Positions 8,643-17,178 of a stretch of 64,000 bases of DNA are shown piece after piece. Origin of the DNA: Nigerium massiliense. GTDB lineage: Bacteria; Actinomycetota; Actinomycetes; Propionibacteriales; Propionibacteriaceae. The number at the start of each line of letters is the position of its first letter. Positions within the stretch are counted from its first letter, which is position 1. Under the pieces are notes generated by a model. It saw only the letters and a list, made by a program, of their open reading frames with translations, was not told where the DNA came from and searched no databases. The position numbers were made by a program, and so were the translations under genes. The stretch is taken from the NCBI RefSeq assembly GCF_000826085.1, contig NZ_CCYM01000003.1, positions 930,001 to 994,000 on the forward strand, written 5' to 3'.

Positions 8643-9803
8643 ATGGAAAGCACCCCCGAGGGCCGCACGTCCGGCACGCCGCAGATCCTCATCGTCCTGC
8701 TCGTCATCGCCGCCGCGGTGGTCGGCCTCGCCGGTCTGAACACGATCTCCGAGATCGTCGGTCCCCTGTTCTTGACCGTCAACCTGTTCATCGCGGCGTG
8801 GCCCGTCCGGACGGCGCTGTTGAAGCGCGGCGCGCCGCGCCTCGTCGGCGCCCTCGCCCTGTTCCTGGTCGTCTTCTTGATCCTGGCGATCTTCTTCTTC
8901 GCGCTCGGCTGGGGCGTCAGCGCGCTGGTCACCGAGCTCCCCGCCTATCAGAGCCGCTACCTGGAGCTGTACCGGGAGTCGGTGGCCCTGCTGGCCAGCT
9001 TCGGCATCACCGAGCAGCAGCTGGTGAGCCAGCTGCAGCAGATCAGCCCCGCCAACTTCACCGGCCTGGCGCAGAGCGCGCTGAGCCAGGTCTCGAACCT
9101 GGTCTCCCTGGTCACGGTGATCATCGTCATGATGTTCATGATGGTGATCGACTCCGGGACGTTCCATTCCCGCGAGGTCTCGCTGCAGAAGTTCCAGCCC
9201 CGGGTCTCGGTCGCGCTCACCGATTTCGTGCTCGGCGTGCGCCGGTACTGGATCGTCACGTCCATCTTCGGCCTGATCGTCGCGGTCCTCGATGTCGCCG
9301 TGCTGCTCTTCATGAACATCCCGCTCGCGTTCGTCTGGGGCATCGTGTCGTTCCTGACGAACTACATCCCGAACGTCGGCTTCATCATCGGCATCATCCC
9401 GCCGGTCCTGATGGCGCTCCTCACCCAGGGACCGACCGCGGCGTTGATCGTGATCATCGCCTACTCGGTGATCAACTTCGTGCTGCAGTCGATCATCCAG
9501 CCCAAGTTCAACGGCGACGCGGTCGGCGTCACAGCGACGGTGTCGTTCCTCTCCCTGCTGCTGTGGAGCACCGTGCTCGGCCCCATGGGCGCGCTGCTCG
9601 GCCTGCCGGCCACCCTGCTGGTGAAGAACCTGCTCGTCGACCACGATCCCGACACCCGCTGGCTCAACGCCTTCATCGCCAGCAAGCCGGAGACGACCAA
9701 CCCCTCGGAGGCCGGTCAGCCGCAGGTGCTGGACGCCGACCCCGACGACCCGACGCCCAAGGGTGGCCGCGGCTCACACCGCGCCCTGCCGGCCGGCGAC
9801 TGA
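8643..9803 (+). CDS. AI-2E family transporter
   Basis: Polytopic inner-membrane protein of the AI-2 exporter / UPF0118 family, 386 aa. Hydrophobic segments run from residue 14 onward (ILIVLLVIAAAVVGLAGL), with a soluble stretch at about 95-150, and the conserved LTNYIPNVGFIIGIIPP loop near 240 and the IIQPKFNGD...GVTATVSFLSLLLW block near 290-310. Substrate unknown; family members export very different molecules. The ATG at 8643 fits the leaderless pattern. A long imperfect inverted repeat follows the stop. Confidence 0.87.
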   Translation: MESTPEGRTSGTPQILIVLLVIAAAVVGLAGLNTISEIVGPLFLTVNLFIAAWPVRTALLKRGAPRLVGALALFLVVFLILAIFFFALGWGVSALVTELPAYQSRYLELYRESVALLASFGITEQQLVSQLQQISPANFTGLAQSALSQVSNLVSLVTVIIVMMFMMVIDSGTFHSREVSLQKFQPRVSVALTDFVLGVRRYWIVTSIFGLIVAVLDVAVLLFMNIPLAFVWGIVSFLTNYIPNVGFIIGIIPPVLMALLTQGPTAALIVIIAYSVINFVLQSIIQPKFNGDAVGVTATVSFLSLLLWSTVLGPMGALLGLPATLLVKNLLVDHDPDTRWLNAFIASKPETTNPSEAGQPQVLDADPDDPTPKGGRGSHRALPAGD

Positions 9804-9811
9804 GCGTCCCG

Positions 9812-9869
9812 ATGAGGCCGAGCCCCGGCTGACAAGGGTGACCATCGTGTGACCGGGATCGGGCCTCAT
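9812..9869 (+). terminator. Imperfect inverted repeat after the AI-2E gene
   Basis: ATGAGGCC at 9812 pairs with GGCCTCAT ending at 9869, and CCCCGG/CCGGG extend the stem with mismatches over about 17 bp and a 24-nt loop. No U-run follows. It may terminate the AI-2E transcript or act on the next gene, whose -10-like TACGAT is at 9886-9891. Confidence 0.4.
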
Positions 9870-9938
9870 GCGTCCACAAGGGCGTTACGATGGCCCAGCG
9901 TCGGCATCGGGACCGGCGCCCCGGCCGTGGGAGGTCAG

Positions 9939-12503
9939 TTGACGAAGCGGAGAACCAGCCCGGTTCAGGGGCCGATCGACCCCTCGGGGATCGACAGCGT
10001 GGAAGCGTTCGTTTCCGCGCTGAACAGCCTCCGCCGGCGCGCCGCCTTCGGCACCGGCAAGGCGCGGGTCAGCATCGACGACCTCGCCCGGGCGACCCGG
10101 ATCCCCCGCTCCACCGTGCACGTCTACGTGAGCGGACGCGTCATCCCTCCGGCGGACGCGCTGGCCCAGATCATCACCGCGCTCGGCGGCGACCAGCGCG
10201 AGGTCAAGCGATGGATCGTCGCCTTGGACCGCATCGCCACGAACCCGCCGGCCCAGTCGGCCGCGGTGGACAACGCCGCGCCCGTCCCGCGCCAGCTGCC
10301 GCCCTTGGCGCGCGACTTCGTCGGCCGGGAGCGTGAGCTCACCGCGCTCGACGAGGCGCTGCGCCCCTCCCACGGCGTCGGACGCCTCGTCGCCCTCGTC
10401 GGGGCCGGCGGTGTCGGCAAGACGGCCATCGTCGGCCAATGGGCCGCCCAGCACCTCGACGAGTACCCCGACGGCGTCCTCTACACCGATCTGCGCGGCT
10501 ACTCCAGCCAGGAACCCGTCGGCCCCGAACGCACGCTGACCCGCTTCCTCGCCGCCCTCGGCCACAACACGGCCCTGCTGCCGCCCACCCTCGACGAGCG
10601 GATGGACGTCTTCCGCACGGCGGTCTCCGGCCGGCGGCTGCTGCTGATCCTCGACAACGCCCAGGGCGAGGAGCAGGTCCAGCCGTTCCTGCCGGGCACG
10701 ACCCGCAGCGACGTCGTCCTCACCAGCCGCGACCAGCTTCGGGGCCTGGGCGTCCGCAACGGGGCCGTGCGCCTGCAGGTGGGCCCCCTCGCCGACGCGG
10801 ACGCCCGCCGGCTGCTCAGCCGCCTGCCCGGTCGCGCGCCGCAGATCGACGCGGTGCTCAACCTGTGCGGCGGGCTGCCGCTGGCGCTGCAGGTGGTCCG
10901 GGAACGGGCCGAGGCCCTCGGGTCGCTCGGCGGCGTCCTGAGCGAGGTGGCCGACGGCGAGCCGCTGCTGGACGTGCTCGCGCTCAACCGCGAGACCGGC
11001 GGCGAGGTGCGCACCATTCTCGACTGGTCGTATCGCACCCTGCCGCCGTCGACCCAGCGCTTCCTCCGCCTGACGAGCCTGCTTCCGGGGCCGACGGTCG
11101 GGCTGGACAGCAGCGCCGCGATCGCCGGGCTGAGCCGCGTCGCCGCCCGGCGCGAGCTCGAGGCCCTCGCCCAGCGGAGCCTGCTGACGCCGCTGGATCC
11201 CGACCTGTGGGCGCGCCACGACCTGGTCGCCGCGCTCGCCCAGGAGCGGCTCGAGGCGGAGGACGCGCCGGAGGTCGTAGGCGAGGCGCTGACCCGCATC
11301 CTCGGTTACCACATGGCCCTCGTCGAGCGCGCGACGCTCGACGACGAGCTCTGCCTCCTGCCCTGGCCCGAGGGCGTGCCGCACCCCGAGCTGCCGCTCG
11401 ATCGCGCGCAGGCCTGGGCGCGCCTGGCCGACAACGACGTGCTGATCCGCGTCACCGTGGGGTCCGTCGGTCGGATGGACGCCCGGGCGATCGTCACGCT
11501 GGCGGAGCGCACGATGTGGGCCTACGACGAGATGCGTTATCCCAGCGGATCCCCGCTGCAGGAGGAGACCCTCGAGGTGGCCCGCGACAGCGGCGACCGA
11601 CTCGGCGAGGCGGCGCTTCTGCTCCGCTTCGGCGACCATCACGCGCGGCGGGCCGAGCTGGCCGAGGCGGAGGAGAAGCTGCGCGCCGCCCTGGTGATCG
11701 CCGACGAACTGGGGCTCGAGAAGGTGCGGTTGCTAGCGCTCAACTCCTTGGGCCTGGCCTGCGCCTACGCGAGCCGGTTCGAGGAGGGCCGGCGCGCGCT
11801 CGAGGAGGCGCTGGCGGGGACGTCCGACGACCAGCCCGTGCTGCGCTCGAGCATCCACCTCAACCTCGGCATCCTCCATGACTCGCGCCGCGACGCGGAG
11901 CTGACGGAGAAGCACTACCGAGCGGCCGCCCGGCCGACCGCGGACGGCTCGGTCCCGCTGAGCGGCATCCTCGGCCTGGTGAACCTGGCCTCCAGCCTCA
12001 TCGACGACGGCAATCTTCAGGAGGCGGGCGTCGTCCTGGACGAAGCGCGGGCTCTCAAGGGCGTCCACCAGCCGAGCCGGGCCCGCACCGCGCTGCTGCT
12101 GGTGGAGGCGCAGTGGGCGGCCTGGACAGGGCTCCACGATGCGGCGGCGAACCTGTTGGCCGACGTCGAGAACGCCGTCTCCGAACAGCCGGACCCCTTC
12201 CTGGGGCTGCAGTTCCTACACGTCTCCGCCGACCTAGCGGCCCTCGCGGGACGGGACGACGACGCGGTCGAGCTGTATCGCAGCGCGCTGGACCAGAGCG
12301 TCGCGCGGGACATGCCGTTCGACGAGGTGTCGCTGCGGAAGTCACTCGCGCCCGCCCTGGAGCGCACCGGACGCGTCGAGGAGGCGCGCGGCGAGTACGT
12401 GGAGGCGCTGGCGGTCGCGGAAGCGGCCGGCCTGACCGGACCGGTCCTGACCGAGCTCACCGAGGGCCTGCGCCAGCTCGAGGAGGCGCAGGCGGAGCGC
12501 TAG
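9939..12503 (+). CDS. NB-ARC/TPR regulator with N-terminal helix-turn-helix (STAND ATPase)
   Basis: 854-aa signal-transduction ATPase, likely a transcriptional regulator. An HTH-like segment (VSIDDLARATRIPRSTVHVYVSG) lies near residues 44-67, followed by an NB-ARC module: Walker A GAGGVGKT (155-162), a LLLILDNA kinase-2 strand near 230, TSRDQLR near 260 and the GLPLAL motif near 315. About residues 560-850 form tetratricopeptide repeats rich in A/E/R/L. This layout is seen in AfsR/SARP-type regulators, but no SARP DNA-binding domain is present. TTG at 9939 with GGGAGG upstream is chosen; other in-frame starts reach back to 9849. It is not next to any biosynthetic cluster. Ligand and targets unknown. 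Confidence 0.85.
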   Translation: MTKRRTSPVQGPIDPSGIDSVEAFVSALNSLRRRAAFGTGKARVSIDDLARATRIPRSTVHVYVSGRVIPPADALAQIITALGGDQREVKRWIVALDRIATNPPAQSAAVDNAAPVPRQLPPLARDFVGRERELTALDEALRPSHGVGRLVALVGAGGVGKTAIVGQWAAQHLDEYPDGVLYTDLRGYSSQEPVGPERTLTRFLAALGHNTALLPPTLDERMDVFRTAVSGRRLLLILDNAQGEEQVQPFLPGTTRSDVVLTSRDQLRGLGVRNGAVRLQVGPLADADARRLLSRLPGRAPQIDAVLNLCGGLPLALQVVRERAEALGSLGGVLSEVADGEPLLDVLALNRETGGEVRTILDWSYRTLPPSTQRFLRLTSLLPGPTVGLDSSAAIAGLSRVAARRELEALAQRSLLTPLDPDLWARHDLVAALAQERLEAEDAPEVVGEALTRILGYHMALVERATLDDELCLLPWPEGVPHPELPLDRAQAWARLADNDVLIRVTVGSVGRMDARAIVTLAERTMWAYDEMRYPSGSPLQEETLEVARDSGDRLGEAALLLRFGDHHARRAELAEAEEKLRAALVIADELGLEKVRLLALNSLGLACAYASRFEEGRRALEEALAGTSDDQPVLRSSIHLNLGILHDSRRDAELTEKHYRAAARPTADGSVPLSGILGLVNLASSLIDDGNLQEAGVVLDEARALKGVHQPSRARTALLLVEAQWAAWTGLHDAAANLLADVENAVSEQPDPFLGLQFLHVSADLAALAGRDDDAVELYRSALDQSVARDMPFDEVSLRKSLAPALERTGRVEEARGEYVEALAVAEAAGLTGPVLTELTEGLRQLEEAQAER

Positions 12504-12886
12504 ACGCTGAACCCGATCGCGCGCAGCTGCTCGCGCCCCTCCTCGGTGATGTTGTCCAGCGTCCACGGCGGCAGCCAGACCCAGTTGATGGCCACGGAGT
12601 TGACGAGGCCCTCCATCGCGACCTGCGTGTCGTACTCGAGCCGGTCGGTCAGCGGGCACGTCGGCGAGGTCAGCGTCATGTCGATGGTGGCGTTGTTCTC
12701 CTCGTCCAGGTGCATGCCGTAGACGAGGCCGAGATCGACCACGTTGACCATGAGTTCGGGGTCCACGACCTCCCGCATGGCCTCCTCCAGGTCCTCCATC
12801 GTGGGCCTGGAGCTGACGACGTCCTGCTCGCCGGGCAAGGTGTCGCGCACCAGGTCCGAGGGTCGGGTTTGCGGATTTTCGGTCAT
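12500..12886 (-). CDS. sufT: SufT-type iron-sulfur cluster assembly factor (DUF59/MIP18)
   Basis: 128-aa DUF59 protein thought to help mature Fe-S proteins. It carries VVDPELMVNVVDLGLVYG, the conserved acidic DPE motif, and the TSPTCPLTD loop with a conserved Cys. Last gene of the SUF operon; its ATG overlaps the sufU stop by 4 nt (ATGA), and an AGGAGAGCCG site precedes it. The end meets the regulator gene on the other strand with an overlap of 4 nt. Confidence 0.92.
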   Translation of the reverse strand: MTENPQTRPSDLVRDTLPGEQDVVSSRPTMEDLEEAMREVVDPELMVNVVDLGLVYGMHLDEENNATIDMTLTSPTCPLTDRLEYDTQVAMEGLVNSVAINWVWLPPWTLDNITEEGREQLRAIGFSV

Positions 12887-13338
12887 CGGCTCTCCTTGTC
12901 ACTGCTCGTCATCGCTTGGGCGACGGCGTCCTTCCAGGCCGACCAGGCCAGCATGGCGCACTTGACGCGCCCGGGGAACTTGGCGACCCCGACGAAGGCG
13001 ATGCCGTCCTCCAGGATGTCCTCGTCGGGCTCCGCCTCGCCACGGGAGTGCATCATCTCCTGGAAGTCCGTGGCGATCTGCATCGCCTCGTCCACCGTGC
13101 GTCCGATCACCAGGTCGGTCATCACGGACGTGGACGCCTGCGAGATCGAGCACCCCACCGCGTCGTAGCTGATGTCGGCGACGGTGTCGCCGTCCAGGTG
13201 GACGCGGAGCATGATCTCGTCGCCGCAGGACGGGTTCACGTGGGTGACCTCGGCCTCGTAGGGCTGGCGGAGCCCCGAGTGATGCTTCTCTTTGTAGTGG
13301 TCGAGGATGATCTCCTGATACATCTGTTCGACGCTCAT
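12883..13338 (-). CDS. sufU: SufU zinc-dependent sulfurtransferase
   Basis: Receives sulfur from SufS during Fe-S cluster building. 151 aa, usual length. The three Cys ligands are visible in NPSCGDE (with the Asp), VGCSISQAS and VKCAMLAW. The ATG at 13338 overlaps the sufS stop by 4 nt and has a GGAGGGAAGCG leader. Operates as a pair with the adjacent sufS. Confidence 0.94.
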   Translation of the reverse strand: MSVEQMYQEIILDHYKEKHHSGLRQPYEAEVTHVNPSCGDEIMLRVHLDGDTVADISYDAVGCSISQASTSVMTDLVIGRTVDEAMQIATDFQEMMHSRGEAEPDEDILEDGIAFVGVAKFPGRVKCAMLAWSAWKDAVAQAMTSSDKESR

Positions 13339-14858
13339 CGCTTCCCTCCAAAGAAGTCGCGCGTGTAGTCCAGCGCGTCGGCCAGCGCGTCGACGTCCTC
13401 CGGCGTCGTGTACAGGTACACGGACGCCCGGGTCGAGCTCTGGATGCCGAACCGCTTGTGCAGCGGGCGCGCGCAGTGATGACCGCCGCGGACGGCGACG
13501 CCCCGGCTGTCGAGGAACTGCATCAGGTCGTGCGGGTGGACGTCGAGGCCGTCGTCGGTCGTCACGGTGAACGACACCGCGCCGCCCCGGTCGACGGGCT
13601 CGGCCGGCCCGAGGATCCGCACGCCGCGGACGCCCGCGAGCCGCTCCAGCAGGTAGCCGGTGATCGCGTGCTCGTGCGCCGCGACCCGCTGCATGCCCAC
13701 CGCGTTCAGGTAGTCGACGGCCGCGCCCAGCCCGACGGCCTGCGCGATCGGCGGGGTGCCCGCCTCGAACCGCGCGGGCGGCGCCGCGAACGTGCTGCGC
13801 TCCATCGTGACGATCTCGATCATCTCGCCGCCCCCGAGGAACGGGGGCAGCGTCTCGAGCAGGTCGTAGCGTCCCCACAGCACGCCGACCCCGGTCGGGC
13901 CGACCATCTTGTGGCCGGTGAACGCGAACAGGTCGACGCCGAGCGCCGCCACGTCCGTGGGTAGCTGCGGGACGCCCTGGGAGCCGTCGGCGATCATGAC
14001 GGCGCCCACCTCGTGGGCCTTGCTGGCGATGGCGGCGACGGGGTTGACCGTGCCCAGCACGTTCGACACCCAGGCCAGCGACACGACGCGCGTGCGCTCG
14101 TTGATGAGTCCGTCGGCGGCCGCCTTGTCGAGGTCGAGGCGTCCGTCGTCGGTCACGTCGAACCAGCGCAGCGTGGCGCCGGTGCGCTCGCACAGCAACT
14201 GCCACGGCACGATGTTCGAGTGGTGCTCCATGACGGAGACGACGACCTCGTCGCCGGGGCCCAGGGCGAGCTTCTGCCCGAGGGTGTGCGCGCACAGGTT
14301 CAGAGCCTCGGACGCGTTTTTGGTGAACACGATCTCTTCGGGACGCGCCCCGACGAACGCGGCGACCTTGGCACGTCCGCCCTCGAACGCCTCGGTGGCC
14401 TCCGCGCCCAGGGTGTGCATAGCGCGCGCGACGTTGGCGTTGTGCGCCAGGTAGTGCTCGGCCATCCGCTCGACGACCTGTTGCGGCTTCTGCGACGTGT
14501 TGCCCGAGTCGAGGTAGGCCAGCGGGTACTCCCCCACCGTCCGGCCGAAGATCGGGAAGTCCGGGCGGACCGCACGCGCCAGACCGTAGGGGTCGCCGGA
14601 CGCATCGAAGGCCGCGATGCGGTCCTCCAGCGCCGCCGTGGGCGCCGTCCGTTCGGTGCCGAGCGGCCCCTGCGCTGCGTCGGCCAACTCGTCCGGACGC
14701 GGCGGGGCATCGGTGGACGCCTCGCCGAGCGAGCCCGCACCGCGGCGTCCAGCGGGGGCGGCGGCCGCACGGGCGTCCCGCGCGGATTGCCACTGCTCGT
14801 TGCTCAGGTCCGAACGGGACGTCCGCGGATCACCCCACCGAAGAGGACGATCAGGCAT
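13335..14858 (-). CDS. sufS: SufS cysteine desulfurase with N-terminal extension
   Basis: PLP enzyme that takes sulfur from cysteine for Fe-S assembly. 507 aa, about 90-100 residues longer than the family norm. PLP Lys lies in FTGHKMVGPTG, the catalytic Cys in GGHHCARPLH. The extra N-terminal part (residues 1-95) is rich in A, R, P and D and looks disordered; the fold starts near DFPIFGRTV. The chosen ATG overlaps the sufC end by 8 nt with a GAAGG in front. The internal M/V choices do not have a better ribosome site, so the extension may be real. Confidence 0.9.
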   Translation of the reverse strand: MPDRPLRWGDPRTSRSDLSNEQWQSARDARAAAAPAGRRGAGSLGEASTDAPPRPDELADAAQGPLGTERTAPTAALEDRIAAFDASGDPYGLARAVRPDFPIFGRTVGEYPLAYLDSGNTSQKPQQVVERMAEHYLAHNANVARAMHTLGAEATEAFEGGRAKVAAFVGARPEEIVFTKNASEALNLCAHTLGQKLALGPGDEVVVSVMEHHSNIVPWQLLCERTGATLRWFDVTDDGRLDLDKAAADGLINERTRVVSLAWVSNVLGTVNPVAAIASKAHEVGAVMIADGSQGVPQLPTDVAALGVDLFAFTGHKMVGPTGVGVLWGRYDLLETLPPFLGGGEMIEIVTMERSTFAAPPARFEAGTPPIAQAVGLGAAVDYLNAVGMQRVAAHEHAITGYLLERLAGVRGVRILGPAEPVDRGGAVSFTVTTDDGLDVHPHDLMQFLDSRGVAVRGGHHCARPLHKRFGIQSSTRASVYLYTTPEDVDALADALDYTRDFFGGKR

Positions 14859-15615
14859 CGGCCTTCGCCGCGCTCACGTACTTGTCGTAGCCGGTGGACT
14901 CGAGCGCGTTGGCCAGCTCGGGGCCGCCCTGATCGACCACGCGGCCGTCGACGTAGATGTGCACCACGTCCGGCTTGATGTAGTTCAAGATGCGCGTGTA
15001 GTGGGTGATCAGCAGCAGGCCGCGATCGCCCTGCTCCATGTAGCGGTTCACGCCGTCGGAGACGACCCGCAGCGCGTCGATGTCGAGCCCCGAATCGGTC
15101 TCGTCGAGGATCGCGTACTTCGGGTTGAGCAGATCGAGCTGGACGATCTCCGCGCGCTTCTTCTCGCCGCCGGAGAAGCCCTCGTTCAGCGAGCGCTGGG
15201 CGAAGTCGGAGTCGAGGCCCATCTTGTTCATCGCCGCGTTGACCTCCTTGACCCAGGTACGCACCTTGGGCGCCTCGCCGGACACGGCGGTCTTCGCGGT
15301 GCGCAGGAAGTTCGCCATGGAGACGCCGGGCACCTCGACCGGGTACTGCATCGCCAGGTACAGGCCGGCGCGGGCGCGCTCGTCAGCGGTCAGCCCGTTG
15401 AGCTCGACGCCGTCCAAGCTCGCAGAACCCGACGTGATCGTGTACTTGGGGTGGCCCGCCAGCGAGTACGCCAGCGTGGACTTGCCCGAGCCGTTCGGGC
15501 CCATGATGGCGTGCACCTCACCGGGCTTGATCTCGAGGTTCACCCCCTTGAGGATCTCCTTCGGCCCGGCCTCGGTGGCCACGTCGACGTGCAGGTCATT
15601 GATGGAAAGGGACAC
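14851..15615 (-). CDS. sufC: SufC Fe-S assembly ATPase
   Basis: ABC-type ATPase of the SufBCD scaffold. 254 aa with Walker A GPNGSGKST, signature FSGGEKKR, Walker B YAILDETDSGLDIDAL, and the switch His in LLITHYTRIL. The GTG at 15615 has AGGAG 8 nt upstream and gives the usual SLSINDLHV start; a longer TTG form at 15636 is rejected. It starts 2 nt after the stop of the Rieske gene, so it is coupled to it. Confidence 0.95.
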   Translation of the reverse strand: MSLSINDLHVDVATEAGPKEILKGVNLEIKPGEVHAIMGPNGSGKSTLAYSLAGHPKYTITSGSASLDGVELNGLTADERARAGLYLAMQYPVEVPGVSMANFLRTAKTAVSGEAPKVRTWVKEVNAAMNKMGLDSDFAQRSLNEGFSGGEKKRAEIVQLDLLNPKYAILDETDSGLDIDALRVVSDGVNRYMEQGDRGLLLITHYTRILNYIKPDVVHIYVDGRVVDQGGPELANALESTGYDKYVSAAKADA

Positions 15616-15616
15616 T

Positions 15617-15949
15617 TCAGGACTCCTGGATGGCAAGGGGATTGTCGATGTCGACGAGGACGTCGCCGCCCTCGATCGTGACGGGATAAACGGGGACCGG
15701 CTGGGTCGCCGGCAGGTCGAGGGGCTCGCCGGTGCGCAGGTCGAAGCGCGAGCCGTGCGCGAAGCACTCGATGGTGCACTCCTCGACCTCGCCCTCGCTC
15801 AGCATGATGCGGGCGTGCGAGCACTCGTCGCGGATCGCGAACAGCTCGCCCTCGGAGGGCACGATCGCGACGAGCGTGCCGGACACGTCGACGCTGAACG
15901 GCGTCTCGTCGGTCAGCTCGTCAACAGCGCACGCGCGCACGAAGCTCAC
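15617..15949 (-). CDS. Rieske-type [2Fe-2S] ferredoxin in the SUF operon
   Basis: 110-aa soluble Rieske domain (NirD/ferredoxin-subunit type). Cluster ligands are C-S-H in DECSHARI and C-x2-H in ECFAHGSRF. Likely electron carrier for cluster assembly or repair; this placement between sufD and sufC is common in actinobacteria. The GTG at 15949 overlaps the sufD stop by 4 nt (GTGA). Confidence 0.9.
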   Translation of the reverse strand: MSFVRACAVDELTDETPFSVDVSGTLVAIVPSEGELFAIRDECSHARIMLSEGEVEECTIECFAHGSRFDLRTGEPLDLPATQPVPVYPVTIEGGDVLVDIDNPLAIQES

Positions 15950-17133
15950 TGCGCGCCGCCCATGGTCACGGCCAGCTCGGACTCGATGTCCTCCATGAGC
16001 TTGGCCTCGAGGCTCGGGACGCCGATGCGCCGAATGATGTCGGCGAAGAAGCCCTGGACGACCAGCCGCTTGGCCTCGAGCTCGCCGATGCCGCGGGAGG
16101 TGAGGTAGAACAGCTGCTCGTCGTCGAACCGTCCGGTGGTCGAGCTGTGGCCCGCCCCCTCGATCTCGCCGGTTTCGATTTCGAGGTTCGGCACCGAGTC
16201 GGCCCAGGCCCCGTCGGTGAGGACGAGGTTGCGGTTCTGTTCGTAGGTGCTGATGCCGAGCGCCTCGGGCCGGATCACGACGTCGCCCACCCACACCGAG
16301 TGCGCGCCGTCGCCCTGGAGGGCGCCGCGGTAGTCGACGTTCGAGACCGTCTTGGGCTGGTTGTGGTCGACAAGCAGGCGGTGCTCGATGTGCTGGCCGG
16401 CGTCCACGAAGTACAGGCCGAACTGCTCCAGCGTGCCGCCCGGGCCGTCGTAGCGGGCGGTGTCGGTGAGCCGCACCAGGTCGCCGCCGAGGCTGACGTC
16501 GATGGTGCGCACCTGCGCGTCGCGTCCGATCACGAAGGACGTCTGCCCGCCGTGGACGGCGTCATCCGCCCAGTCTTGGACGCTGACGAAGTTGAGGTGC
16601 GCGCCCTCGCCGACGCGGACGTCCACCTTGGCGGCGTACCGCGCCGACCCCTGGTGCCGCAGCACGACGGTGGCCTGGGCGTGCCGACCGACGGTCACCA
16701 CCAGGTGCTCGGCCAGGGCGGCGCCGGTGCCCGTCGTCTCGAGGATGATGGCGTCGTCGACGACGGCGTCGTTCGGGACGTCGAGGCGGCTGATCGTGCC
16801 GGCGTGCTCGGCGGCCAGCGCCGCGACGCGGTCGATGGGGCCTTCGGCCGCCAGCTCACGGGCCTCCTGGGCGCCGATCTCACTCAGCGTGACGCCCTCG
16901 GGCAGGTCGACGTGCCGCTCGATGCGGGCGCCGGGGTCCGGCTCCGCGAACAGCGCCTTGATGCGGTGCAGCGGCGTGAAGCGCCACACCTCCTCCGTGC
17001 CCACCGGCTCGGGGTGGTCGGCGACGTCCCAGCTCGGGCTGGGGTGCAGGTGCGACTCGACCCGGCGGTCGGCGGACGCGACAGGGTTGTCGGGCGGCGT
17101 GGGGGCGTCGCCCAGGTCCAGCGTGGTGCTCAT
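15946..17133 (-). CDS. sufD: SufD Fe-S cluster assembly protein
   Basis: Scaffold partner of SufB and SufC. 395 aa; recognised by VDYRGALQGDGAHSVWVGDVVI and the C-terminal block GHSSTTGRFDDEQLFYLTSRGI. AAGGAGATC precedes the ATG at 17133. It ends in an overlap with the Rieske gene. Starts 45 nt after sufB. Confidence 0.94.
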   Translation of the reverse strand: MSTTLDLGDAPTPPDNPVASADRRVESHLHPSPSWDVADHPEPVGTEEVWRFTPLHRIKALFAEPDPGARIERHVDLPEGVTLSEIGAQEARELAAEGPIDRVAALAAEHAGTISRLDVPNDAVVDDAIILETTGTGAALAEHLVVTVGRHAQATVVLRHQGSARYAAKVDVRVGEGAHLNFVSVQDWADDAVHGGQTSFVIGRDAQVRTIDVSLGGDLVRLTDTARYDGPGGTLEQFGLYFVDAGQHIEHRLLVDHNQPKTVSNVDYRGALQGDGAHSVWVGDVVIRPEALGISTYEQNRNLVLTDGAWADSVPNLEIETGEIEGAGHSSTTGRFDDEQLFYLTSRGIGELEAKRLVVQGFFADIIRRIGVPSLEAKLMEDIESELAVTMGGAQ

Positions 17134-17178
17134 GATCTCCTTGTCCGAAATAGGTGGCGAGGCGGGGGACGGGCGGGC

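Noticed and set aside
10439..11881. Alternative frame within the NB-ARC gene, rich in R, A, P, G
   Set aside because: Low-complexity composition and no start signal; shadow.
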